In this document: positions 1 to 4,899 of the stretch, piece by piece
How positions within the stretch are numbered: the stretch's first letter is position 1
How the letters are laid out: each line of letters begins with the position of its first letter
DNA from: an uncultured Ruminococcus sp.
Lineage (GTDB): Bacteria > Bacillota > Clostridia > Oscillospirales > Acutalibacteraceae
Length of the DNA stretch: 5,208 nucleotides
Assembly (NCBI GenBank): GCA_902783815.1
Contig: CACZSM010000062.1
Span: 1 to 5,208 of the forward strand
Direction: 5' to 3'
Made by a program: the position numbers and the translations under genes
The notes under the pieces: generated by a model
What the model saw: the letters and a program-made list of their open reading frames with translations, nothing else
What the model was told of the DNA's origin: nothing
Databases searched by the model: none

Positions 1-19
1 CTAATTTTGTCCCTTTCAT
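1..19 (-). CDS. 5' end of an unidentified gene leaving the left edge
   Basis: Only the first six codons lie in the window (MKGTKL, then one further base), so no product can be named. The start is supported by a strong GGAGGT ribosome binding site at 32-27, seven bases before the ATG at 19-17. A good minus-strand promoter lies further upstream (113-85). The gene is divergent from the phosphotransferase gene at 430 and shares the AT-rich region 20-429 with it. A chance ATG after a Shine-Dalgarno match cannot be fully excluded without the sequence to the left. Confidence 0.6.
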
Positions 20-26
20 AAGACAG

Positions 27-32
27 ACCTCC
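27..32 (-). promoter_or_regulatory. Ribosome binding site of the left-edge gene
   Basis: Read on the minus strand this is GGAGGT, a near-perfect match to the anti-Shine-Dalgarno, with a seven-base spacer to the ATG at 19-17. It is the main evidence that a gene starts at the left edge. Confidence 0.65.
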
Positions 33-50
33 ATTTATATTTTTATTTTT

Positions 51-75
51 TGAGGAAACTTACAAGATTACCTCA
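51..75. promoter_or_regulatory. Imperfect inverted repeat at the predicted transcription start
   Basis: TGAGG at 51-55 is mirrored by CCTCA at 71-75. The inner bases also pair in part (CTT at 59-61 with AAG at 65-67), giving an interrupted dyad of about 25 bp. It lies just downstream of the predicted minus-strand -10 element (90-85), across or immediately after the expected start site. It could be a repressor operator or a 5' UTR hairpin. No regulator is visible in the window. Confidence 0.35.
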
Positions 76-84
76 GATAGTATA

Positions 85-113
85 ATTTTACTACTTTTTT
101 TATGTATTGTAAA
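85..113 (-). promoter_or_regulatory. Predicted sigma-A promoter for the left-edge gene
   Basis: On the minus strand, TTTACA (113-108) is followed after exactly 17 bases by TAAAAT (90-85). Each hexamer matches the housekeeping consensus at five of six positions. The predicted start near position 78 gives a leader of roughly 60 bases before the ATG at 19. A TATACT sequence at 84-79 is a second possible -10, but it has no good -35 partner. Such matches are common by chance in AT-rich DNA. Confidence 0.5.
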
Positions 114-232
114 TAGAAAATTGAAATAATTGCTGCGAAATAACTTATTATTGCCATTTTCTACGGTCAATTCAGGAGCGCCTGTATTATATTATTTTCT
201 TTGGATAAGTTATAAAATAATAGAGAAACGAT

Positions 233-245
233 TTTTACAGTAAAA
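233..245. repeat. 13-base palindrome, possible operator
   Basis: The sequence TTTTACAGTAAAA is a perfect inverted repeat with six-base arms around a central A. It lies midway in the divergent region and not next to the best promoter candidates. It could bind a dimeric regulator, but palindromes of this composition arise easily in AT-rich DNA. Confidence 0.25.
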
Positions 246-339
246 TTATTAACAAAAAAATATAGAGTGAAAATTACGGTTTTTATTTATTTTATCTATT
301 TCACTAAAAAAAAGCACAAAAATTATTGCAAAATTCATC

Positions 340-368
340 TATACTTTGTAAAAAAATAGTAGTATAAT
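340..368 (+). promoter_or_regulatory. Candidate promoter for the phosphotransferase operon
   Basis: A perfect -10 hexamer, TATAAT, lies at 363-368. The hexamer 17 bases upstream (TATACT at 340-345) is a poor -35, and no extended -10 TG is present. Transcription would start near 375 and give a leader of about 55 bases before the ATG at 430. The call rests on the -10 and its position. Confidence 0.4.
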
Positions 369-416
369 ATAGTAGGTTTATTGTTAGTATGCTGTTTCTT
401 CATGAGCAGCTTTGAA

Positions 417-421
417 AGGAG
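417..421 (+). promoter_or_regulatory. Ribosome binding site that sets the kinase start
   Basis: AGGAG sits eight bases before the ATG at 430. A TTG six codons upstream at 412 is in frame, but it overlaps this site and has no Shine-Dalgarno of its own, so 430 is the better start. Confidence 0.8.
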
Positions 422-429
422 AAAAAATA

Positions 430-1173
430 ATGGACATTATTGCCACAAGAAAAGATAAGATCATATACAGAGACGGTGATTCCGTTGTAAAGGTTTTTTC
501 TGAGAAATTCCCAAAATCAGATATCCTCAATGAGGCACTTAATCAGTCAAGAGTAGAGGAAACAGGTCTGCCGATACCGGCTCTTAAGGCTGTTTCGATA
601 ATTGACGGCAAATGGGCTATCACTATGGATTTCGTTGAGGGCAGGACCCTTGAACAGATAATGGCTGATGACCCGGAGAACCTCCAGAAGTATATGAATG
701 AATTTGTTGATCTTCAGCTTGCTGTGCAGAGCAAAAAAGCTCCGCTTCTCAATAAGCTGAAGGATAAGATGAACCGTAAGATATCATCGCTTTCCGGAGA
801 GGTCGATGCAACAATAAGGTATGAGCTTCATACAAGACTTGACAGTATGCCGAAGCATAACAAGCTCTGCCACGGTGACTTTAACCCGTCAAATATCATT
901 ATCGACAGCGAGGGCAAACCGCATATAATCGACTGGTCACACGCAACACAGGGTAATGCATCTGCTGATGCAGCAAGAACATATCTGCTGTTTGCTCTTA
1001 AGGATAAGGATATGGCTGATATGTATATTGATACCTTCTGCAGCAAGAGCGATACCGCAAAACAGTATGTACAGCAGTGGCTGCCGATCGTTGCGGCATC
1101 TCAGCTTGTAAAGAAAAAGCCGGAGGAAGAGGATTTCCTGAAAAGCTGGGTAGATGTTGTAGATTACCAGTGA
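430..1173 (+). CDS. APH/choline kinase-fold phosphotransferase
   Basis: A 247-residue small-molecule kinase of the aminoglycoside phosphotransferase (APH, PF01636-type) superfamily, predicted cytosolic. It should transfer a phosphate from ATP to a hydroxyl group; the substrate cannot be told from sequence. Visible motifs are VVKVF at 19-23 with K21 as the likely ATP-contacting lysine, the hinge-like MDFVEGRTL at 66-74, the Brenner motif HGDFNPSN at 148-155 with catalytic D150 and N155, and IIDW at 166-169 with metal-binding D168. Length suits a compact member; classic APH enzymes are somewhat longer. From memory, closely similar proteins are common in gut Clostridia and resemble the Fibrobacter paralogous family TIGR02172, so a housekeeping or metabolite-kinase role is likelier than drug resistance. 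A small membrane protein gene follows after 53 bases and is probably in the same operon. Nothing looks truncated. Confidence 0.9.
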   Translation: MDIIATRKDKIIYRDGDSVVKVFSEKFPKSDILNEALNQSRVEETGLPIPALKAVSIIDGKWAITMDFVEGRTLEQIMADDPENLQKYMNEFVDLQLAVQSKKAPLLNKLKDKMNRKISSLSGEVDATIRYELHTRLDSMPKHNKLCHGDFNPSNIIIDSEGKPHIIDWSHATQGNASADAARTYLLFALKDKDMADMYIDTFCSKSDTAKQYVQQWLPIVAASQLVKKKPEEEDFLKSWVDVVDYQ

Positions 1174-1212
1174 TCCCGATAACATCCGCTGAAGGGAAAG
1201 GTATTTATTAAC

Positions 1213-1217
1213 GGAGG
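1213..1217 (+). promoter_or_regulatory. Ribosome binding site of the small membrane protein gene
   Basis: A perfect GGAGG lies nine bases before the ATG at 1227. It supports translation of this otherwise unrecognised gene. Confidence 0.8.
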
Positions 1218-1226
1218 TATTCGACC

Positions 1227-1679
1227 ATGAAATTTATCAGAATATTTTTTGTATTAATCATATTTGCAGTTGTCGGAGCGATCGTATCAGGATTTATCGT
1301 TGACAACATGATAGCATCAAATATTGAAGCAGCTCTTAACGATATTCCGGTTCCCCAGGGAACAACAATTGAAGCTTCTATTTCAAAGGCTGGCAAGATC
1401 ACAACAACAGACGGCGGCCTCCAGTTCTACGGAGCTATTCTTCTGCAAAGTACACAGGGTCTTGGCGCTCTGAGGAGTTATTATAAATCTCGTCAGCCTG
1501 AGGGTATTGATCTGGATGTTATCAATCTCAAGGATTCAAAGCTGATGCTCGGAGAGAATATGCCTGACGACCTCAGATTCAGCTACCGTGAATCCAACCC
1601 TTCAAATTGCTACATAGTTTACGCTTGGGGCGAACCTCAGCTTCCATTTACGATGTTTGATATCCGCTCTTATACCTGA
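1227..1679 (+). CDS. Small single-pass membrane or secreted protein, function unknown
   Basis: A 150-residue protein I cannot assign to a named family. The N-terminus (MKFIR, then a strongly hydrophobic run at about 6-25) is a membrane anchor or an uncleaved signal. There is no clear signal peptidase site and no lipobox Cys, so a type II anchor with the rest outside the cell is the best reading. The remaining roughly 120 residues form a small soluble domain starting at IPVPQGTTIEA (40-50). It includes an amphipathic stretch near LGALRSYYKS (79-88) and ends in an aromatic-rich segment containing YIVYAWGEPQ (129-138). One Cys (C128) is present. It follows the kinase gene by 53 bases with no terminator between, and a terminator follows 11 bases after its stop, so the two are probably one transcript. 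A role linked to the kinase is possible but not shown. Confidence 0.75.
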   Translation: MKFIRIFFVLIIFAVVGAIVSGFIVDNMIASNIEAALNDIPVPQGTTIEASISKAGKITTTDGGLQFYGAILLQSTQGLGALRSYYKSRQPEGIDLDVINLKDSKLMLGENMPDDLRFSYRESNPSNCYIVYAWGEPQLPFTMFDIRSYT

Positions 1680-1689
1680 TGTTCAAGTG

Positions 1690-1718
1690 ATCCGGGGGCG
1701 TGCGCTCCCGGATTTTTT
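1690..1718 (+). terminator. Rho-independent terminator of the kinase operon
   Basis: ATCCGGG at 1690-1696 pairs with CCCGGAT at 1707-1713. The stem extends inward through a G-U and two more pairs to a GTGC tetraloop. A run of six Ts (1713-1718) follows directly. It lies 11 bases after the stop at 1679 and separates the first operon from the HAD gene. Confidence 0.92.
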
Positions 1719-1746
1719 AGACAGATAATAATAACTATAAAATGAG

Positions 1747-1752
1747 AAGGAG
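1747..1752 (+). promoter_or_regulatory. Ribosome binding site that sets the HAD start at GTG 1761
   Basis: AAGGAG lies eight bases before GTG at 1761. The in-frame GTG at 1752 overlaps this site and would add three residues before the conserved start of the Rossmann beta strand, so 1761 is preferred. Confidence 0.8.
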
Positions 1753-1760
1753 TGATATCA

Positions 1761-2489
1761 GTGTACAAAAACTATATTTTTGATCTTTATGGCACACTTG
1801 TTGACATTAACACAAATGAATGGAAGGTAAGTCTCTGGAAGCAAATGGCACTTTTTTATTCTCTGAGTGGAGCTCCCTATGCTGCAAAGGAGCTTAATGC
1901 TGCCTACGACAAGTATGTTCAGGAGGCCATTGAAGCCGTACCGCCGGAGTGTTATACTACTCGTCCGGAGCCACAGATACTTTATGTTTTCAAGAAACTT
2001 TATACTGAAAAGGGTATTGAATGTAATGACGAACTCGCTTCATTGACAGGGCGTTTTTTCCGTATGCTGACGATAAAATATATAAGGCTGTACAAAGGCG
2101 TACATGAGCTTTTCGATGCGATCAGGAAACATAACGGAAGGATATTCCTTCTTTCAAATGCGCAAAGGATATTTACCGAGCCGGAAATAAGGATGCTCGG
2201 ATTGTATGACGAATTTGAAGATGTTATGATATCCTCAGATGAAGGCTGTGCAAAACCTGATATCAAATTTTTTAAAAAGATGCTGGAGAAACATAACCTT
2301 GATCCAAAGGAATCCATAATGATAGGCAACGACCATATTTCGGATATCAAGGGAGCATATGATGCAGGTATAGATTCCCTGTATCTTTACACCAACATAT
2401 CTCCGAAGCCGGAAGGTGAGATACTTGCAAAATACATTGTAATGAGCGGAAGTCTTATCGAAGCAAGAAAGCTGCTTTTCGGAGAATAA
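1761..2489 (+). CDS. HAD superfamily hydrolase, subfamily IA-like, atypical motif I
   Basis: A 242-residue cytosolic haloacid dehalogenase-like hydrolase. Motif I is FDLYGTLVD at 7-15 with nucleophile D8. Motif II is LLSNAQ at 130-135 with S132. Motif III is CAKPD at 163-167 with K165. Motif IV is GNDHISD at 189-195 with acidic D191 and D195. Residues of about 16-115 form the helical C1 cap expected of subfamily IA, inserted between motifs I and II. Canonical HAD phosphatases have DxDGT, where the second Asp is the general acid/base; here that position is Tyr10, as in L-2-haloacid dehalogenases, while motif IV looks like that of phosphatases. The substrate is unknown, and phosphatase or other hydrolytic activity remains open. 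The gene stands alone between two terminators. It starts at GTG, and I found no convincing own promoter in the short gap upstream. Confidence 0.9.
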   Translation: MYKNYIFDLYGTLVDINTNEWKVSLWKQMALFYSLSGAPYAAKELNAAYDKYVQEAIEAVPPECYTTRPEPQILYVFKKLYTEKGIECNDELASLTGRFFRMLTIKYIRLYKGVHELFDAIRKHNGRIFLLSNAQRIFTEPEIRMLGLYDEFEDVMISSDEGCAKPDIKFFKKMLEKHNLDPKESIMIGNDHISDIKGAYDAGIDSLYLYTNISPKPEGEILAKYIVMSGSLIEARKLLFGE

Positions 2490-2508
2490 AAAAATTACAT
2501 TGTAAAGC

Positions 2509-2541
2509 AACGGGTCATTCTTTTTTGAATGTCCCGTTTTT
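2509..2541 (+). terminator. Rho-independent terminator after the HAD gene
   Basis: An interrupted stem pairs AACGGG (2509-2514) with CCCGTT (2533-2538) and CATTC (2516-2520) with GAATG (2527-2531). A single T-T mismatch lies between the two parts and the loop is six Ts. The stem runs directly into a T run (2537-2541). It lies 19 bases after the stop codon at 2489. On the opposite strand no T run follows, so it acts for the HAD gene. Confidence 0.9.
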
Positions 2542-2559
2542 CTGTGTATTGAAACTGTA

Positions 2560-2591
2560 AAGCCGACAGTCTTTTGTGTGACTGTCGGCTT
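2560..2591 (-). terminator. Hairpin terminator after the large zinc-ribbon gene
   Basis: A perfect 12-bp stem pairs 2560-2571 with 2580-2591 around an eight-base loop. Read on the minus strand it lies 27 bases after the stop codon at 2621-2619. It is followed by a modest T-rich stretch (TTTACAGTTT) and not a clean T run. Its position between convergent genes supports a terminator, and it may work in both directions. The weak T run is the reason for reduced confidence. Confidence 0.75.
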
Positions 2592-2618
2592 AATGTGTGT
2601 TATTTTATTGTACCAGAT

Positions 2619-4814
2619 TTAGTTTGAGAACTCTCTTTCTGTAATCACAGTATCATCTGAATTGATATATACTATTTTGAGTGTGATCGGCTTTGTTGAG
2701 GTGATTTTCTCGAAGTTGCTTGCAGCTGACAGGAATGCGGAGGTTTGTGATTCAAGCGCTGAATCCAGTCTTTCCTTTACCTTTTCAACATTCTTTATCT
2801 GTGAAGTATATTTATAGGAATATACAACTGTTGAATCACCGTCAAGGGTAACAGTAAGTTTGATTGAATCTGTTGATGAGGTCTTTTCTGCTGATTCGAT
2901 CGTACTTTTGCCTGTTTCGCTTTCAAAAAATTCTTTCAGGCTCGGAAGATCGGATGTGTCACTTTCCTCACCACTGCTTTCATCTGTACTGCTCTCCTCT
3001 GGGTTACTGCTTTCTTCCTGGCTGCTCTCCTCTGGTTCACTTGACTGTTCCGGCTTCTCAACCTTTGAGAGATCTACATCTGTTTCATACTTATACTCCG
3101 AAAGATTTGCTGTTACTACATCATCATACAGCTTTTCGTATGTTTCATATCCGTAGAAATACTCATATGTTTTCTCCGGATAAATTGAATTGTATGTGTG
3201 TGTGCAGGTGAAATCCTTTGGTGTAAAGCTGCCGTCCTCAAGAAGTTTAAGATCGTTTGTACGGCTATAGGTGTAGAATTCATAATCAAATGTCTTCTTT
3301 TCGGATGATGTTACCGATGCTGTTACATGATAAACTGTATAATAATATGTGGAATTCCATGAATCCGATGATTTCGGAGTAATGAGTATTGTTCCGAGGT
3401 ATTCTGCGGATCTGAAGCTCTTATTGCTGCCTACACAGTTTGCTTTTATACTGTCCTCTGAATCACTCTTCATCTTATTAAGGGCCGCTGTCGGGATATC
3501 CTTGATAGTCGTAACAAGAGTTTCAAGCCCGGAAACGGTGTATTCCTTTTCCTTCTGAGTCAGTCTGATGTTATAGTGTTCAGCATAGTATTTTTCATCA
3601 TCTTCACTTGTAGTTATCGTAACCTTTATCTTGTCACCGTTGCTGAGTCCGCTCTTCTTATCTACATCTGTGGAGAAATAATAATCCGAGGAATTGTTGC
3701 TTACATATACTACTCCATTCGGCGCCTTTCCGGAAAATTCTACCTTGATGTAATCAAACGGATCTACATCCTTGAGCGCTTTCAGATCTGTTACTGTAAA
3801 TTCCTTTTCATTGTAAATAAGCTCACAATTGATATATTCAGAAATAGTCTGCTTCATTGATTCTGTAATTTCCCAGTTTATCTTGATCTTATCACCGTTT
3901 TTAAGGTTTTTAAGATCATCGCCTGTCAGAGAATTACGAACAACATAAGATATCAGAGTTGCCGGATTATCATTTTCGATCATGTAGGAATAACGGTAAT
4001 TTGCAGGATTCGATTTATATGTCAGTTTGTCTTTCCATTCATTTTCAAACTTACTTGAATCGAAGTAAGCATCAACTGTTCCGTAGCCTTCGCAGCCTTT
4101 GTACTCGACTTTTATGTAGTCATCAAGAGTGACCTTTACAGGCTGATTTGCAATAATACTTACTATGATAATTATTACTGCCACAACTGCAATAACTATT
4201 CCGCCGAAGATAAATACTCTTTTATCTATAGGTGCTTTCGGCTTGGTCAGGTAAGCCGGAGTCGCAGGAGTATAGGTACTGGCAGCAGGTGCGGTTGGAT
4301 TTATAGGCTGGATATTCGGTAAAGCGACAGTATCATCTGTTGAAGATACATCACCGAATTTTCTTCCGCAGCCCGGACAGAACTTTGCACCAGGGTTAAG
4401 CTGCAATCCGCACTGAGGACACTTTGCTGCATCAGCAGCAGGGTCAGTAGGGGCATTAGGGGCAGCAGGGGCAGCAGGGGCAGAAGCAGCAGCGGCAGAA
4501 GCAGCAGCGGCAGGAGCATCAGTTCCCATTTTTTCGCCGCAAACCGGGCAGAATTTTGCTCCCGGATTAAGCTCATTACCACATTTCGGACACTTCAAAG
4601 CAATGGGAGCATCAGTCTTGGCAGCAGGATCGTTTTTAGCGCCGCAGCCAGGACAGAATTTCGCATTAGCATCAAATTCCACTCCGCAGCTCGGACATTT
4701 GGTTTTGGCAGGAGCTTCTGCTTCTGGCACAGGAGCCAGTACATTTTTAGTACCGCATCCGGGGCAGAATTTTGTATCGGCATCAATTTCCAGGCCGCAT
4801 TTTTTACATCTCAT
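2619..4814 (-). CDS. Membrane-anchored protein with four zinc ribbons and repeated extracellular domains
   Basis: A 731-residue protein. Four CxxC-x10-CxxC zinc ribbons lie at C3-C20, C40-C57, C75-C92 and C132-C149. An Ala/Pro-rich linker (about 99-130) precedes ribbon four. One hydrophobic helix spans about 199-222, preceded by basic residues (KPKAPIDKR), so the ribbons should be cytoplasmic and the rest outside. The outside part holds two related repeats (about 230-350 and 351-437) sharing DYIKVE, NGDKIK and EKE(F/Y)TV motifs. An unassigned segment with many Tyr (about 445-585) follows, then a Ser/Glu/Pro stalk (588-622). The C-terminal domain (about 626-731) resembles DUF4854 as I remember it. 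The layout recalls staphylococcal TcaA-type envelope proteins, though no homology is claimed. Sensing at the envelope is an inference; no catalytic motif is visible. ATG 4814 is chosen because GGAGGA (4827-4822) precedes it by seven bases; the in-frame TTG at 4829 overlaps that site. Confidence 0.88.
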   Translation of the reverse strand: MRCKKCGLEIDADTKFCPGCGTKNVLAPVPEAEAPAKTKCPSCGVEFDANAKFCPGCGAKNDPAAKTDAPIALKCPKCGNELNPGAKFCPVCGEKMGTDAPAAAASAAAASAPAAPAAPNAPTDPAADAAKCPQCGLQLNPGAKFCPGCGRKFGDVSSTDDTVALPNIQPINPTAPAASTYTPATPAYLTKPKAPIDKRVFIFGGIVIAVVAVIIIIVSIIANQPVKVTLDDYIKVEYKGCEGYGTVDAYFDSSKFENEWKDKLTYKSNPANYRYSYMIENDNPATLISYVVRNSLTGDDLKNLKNGDKIKINWEITESMKQTISEYINCELIYNEKEFTVTDLKALKDVDPFDYIKVEFSGKAPNGVVYVSNNSSDYYFSTDVDKKSGLSNGDKIKVTITTSEDDEKYYAEHYNIRLTQKEKEYTVSGLETLVTTIKDIPTAALNKMKSDSEDSIKANCVGSNKSFRSAEYLGTILITPKSSDSWNSTYYYTVYHVTASVTSSEKKTFDYEFYTYSRTNDLKLLEDGSFTPKDFTCTHTYNSIYPEKTYEYFYGYETYEKLYDDVVTANLSEYKYETDVDLSKVEKPEQSSEPEESSQEESSNPEESSTDESSGEESDTSDLPSLKEFFESETGKSTIESAEKTSSTDSIKLTVTLDGDSTVVYSYKYTSQIKNVEKVKERLDSALESQTSAFLSAASNFEKITSTKPITLKIVYINSDDTVITEREFSN
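2949..3056 (-). repeat. Low-complexity DNA coding for the Ser/Glu stalk
   Basis: This stretch encodes residues of about 587-622, built from units such as PEESS and EESS. Two exact 14-base copies of CTGCTCTCCTCTGG (plus strand) lie at 2989-3002 and 3022-3035, 33 bases or 11 codons apart. That in-frame spacing points to expansion by duplication. Such stalks usually act as flexible spacers outside the membrane. Confidence 0.7.
4149..4220 (-). other. Transmembrane segment of the large zinc-ribbon protein
   Basis: These codons specify residues 199-222, starting RVFIFGG and continuing as an uninterrupted run rich in Ile, Val and Ala. It is the only strongly hydrophobic stretch in the protein. The positive-inside rule places the N-terminal ribbons in the cytoplasm. 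Confidence 0.88.
4459..4508 (-). repeat. Short tandem repeats coding for the Ala/Pro linker
   Basis: On the plus strand the nine-base unit GGGGCAGCA occurs twice in tandem from 4459, with a partial third copy. Next to it, the 15-base unit GGCAGAAGCAGCAGC occurs twice exactly (4479-4493 and 4494-4508). Both units are multiples of three, so copy-number change keeps the reading frame and only alters linker length between zinc ribbons three and four. Confidence 0.85.
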
Positions 4815-4821
4815 CTGATTT

Positions 4822-4827
4822 TCCTCC
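4822..4827 (-). promoter_or_regulatory. Ribosome binding site that sets the zinc-ribbon start
   Basis: On the minus strand this is GGAGGA, seven bases before the ATG at 4814-4812. It excludes the longer in-frame TTG start at 4829, which overlaps it. Confidence 0.85.
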
Positions 4828-4873
4828 AATCGAATATTTCAGAAACACGGCATAAAGTCTGACGGTTTCCGAG

Positions 4874-4882
4874 ATTATATCA
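4874..4882 (-). promoter_or_regulatory. Extended -10 promoter for the large zinc-ribbon gene
   Basis: On the minus strand the gap contains TGATATAAT, a perfect -10 hexamer preceded by the extended -10 TG dinucleotide at the right distance. The -35 region 17 bases upstream (TGATCC, overlapping the stop codon of the upstream gene) is poor, as is often tolerated with an extended -10. The start would fall near 4867, leaving a leader of about 50 bases. Read-through from the upstream zinc-ribbon gene is also possible, since no terminator separates the two. Confidence 0.6.
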
Positions 4883-4896
4883 TCTGCAAAAGCAGA
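4883..4896. repeat. Small perfect hairpin next to the extended -10
   Basis: TCTGC and GCAGA flank a four-base A loop (plus strand). It sits between the upstream gene's stop codon and the -10 element. With no following T run on the minus strand it is not a standard terminator. It may be an operator within the promoter spacer, or chance. Confidence 0.35.
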
Positions 4897-4899
4897 GGA

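Larger units (their letters stand above)
20..429. other. AT-rich divergent intergenic region
   Basis: This stretch of about 410 bases between two divergent genes has no convincing open reading frame with a ribosome binding site on either strand. It contains the minus-strand promoter at 113-85, the dyad at 51-75, a short hairpin at 173-184 (CAGG, four-base loop, CCTG), a 13-base palindrome at 233-245, and the plus-strand -10 element at 363-368. I see no recognisable riboswitch or structured RNA. Base composition is far more AT-rich than the flanking genes. Confidence 0.7.

Noticed and set aside
412..429. Upstream TTG start adding six residues to the kinase
   Set aside because: The TTG overlaps the AGGAG that serves the ATG at 430, and no other Shine-Dalgarno lies before it.
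430..1173. Aminoglycoside resistance gene
   Set aside because: Only general APH-fold motifs are visible; there is no resistance-gene context such as mobile elements, and similar proteins are, as far as I recall, ordinary chromosomal genes in gut Clostridia.
1719..1746. Possible promoter for the HAD gene (TATAAA at 1736-1741)
   Set aside because: The nearest -35-like sequence (TAGACA at 1718) is only 12 bases away, and the start site would fall inside the ribosome binding site.
2860..3211. Two plus-strand reading frames opposite the stalk and C-terminal region
   Set aside because: They are antisense shadows of the Ser/Glu-coding repeat, with Ser/Leu-rich low complexity and no ribosome binding site.
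4301..4582. Leu/Pro-rich minus-strand reading frame of 93 codons
   Set aside because: It is a shifted frame across the Ala-rich repeat of the large zinc-ribbon gene. Its low-complexity Leu runs come from the GCAGCA repeats, and the intact Cys motifs are in the other frame.
4815..4829. Upstream TTG start adding five residues to the large zinc-ribbon protein
   Set aside because: It lies on the GGAGG itself; ATG 4814 has ideal spacing, and the first ribbon begins at residue 3 from there.
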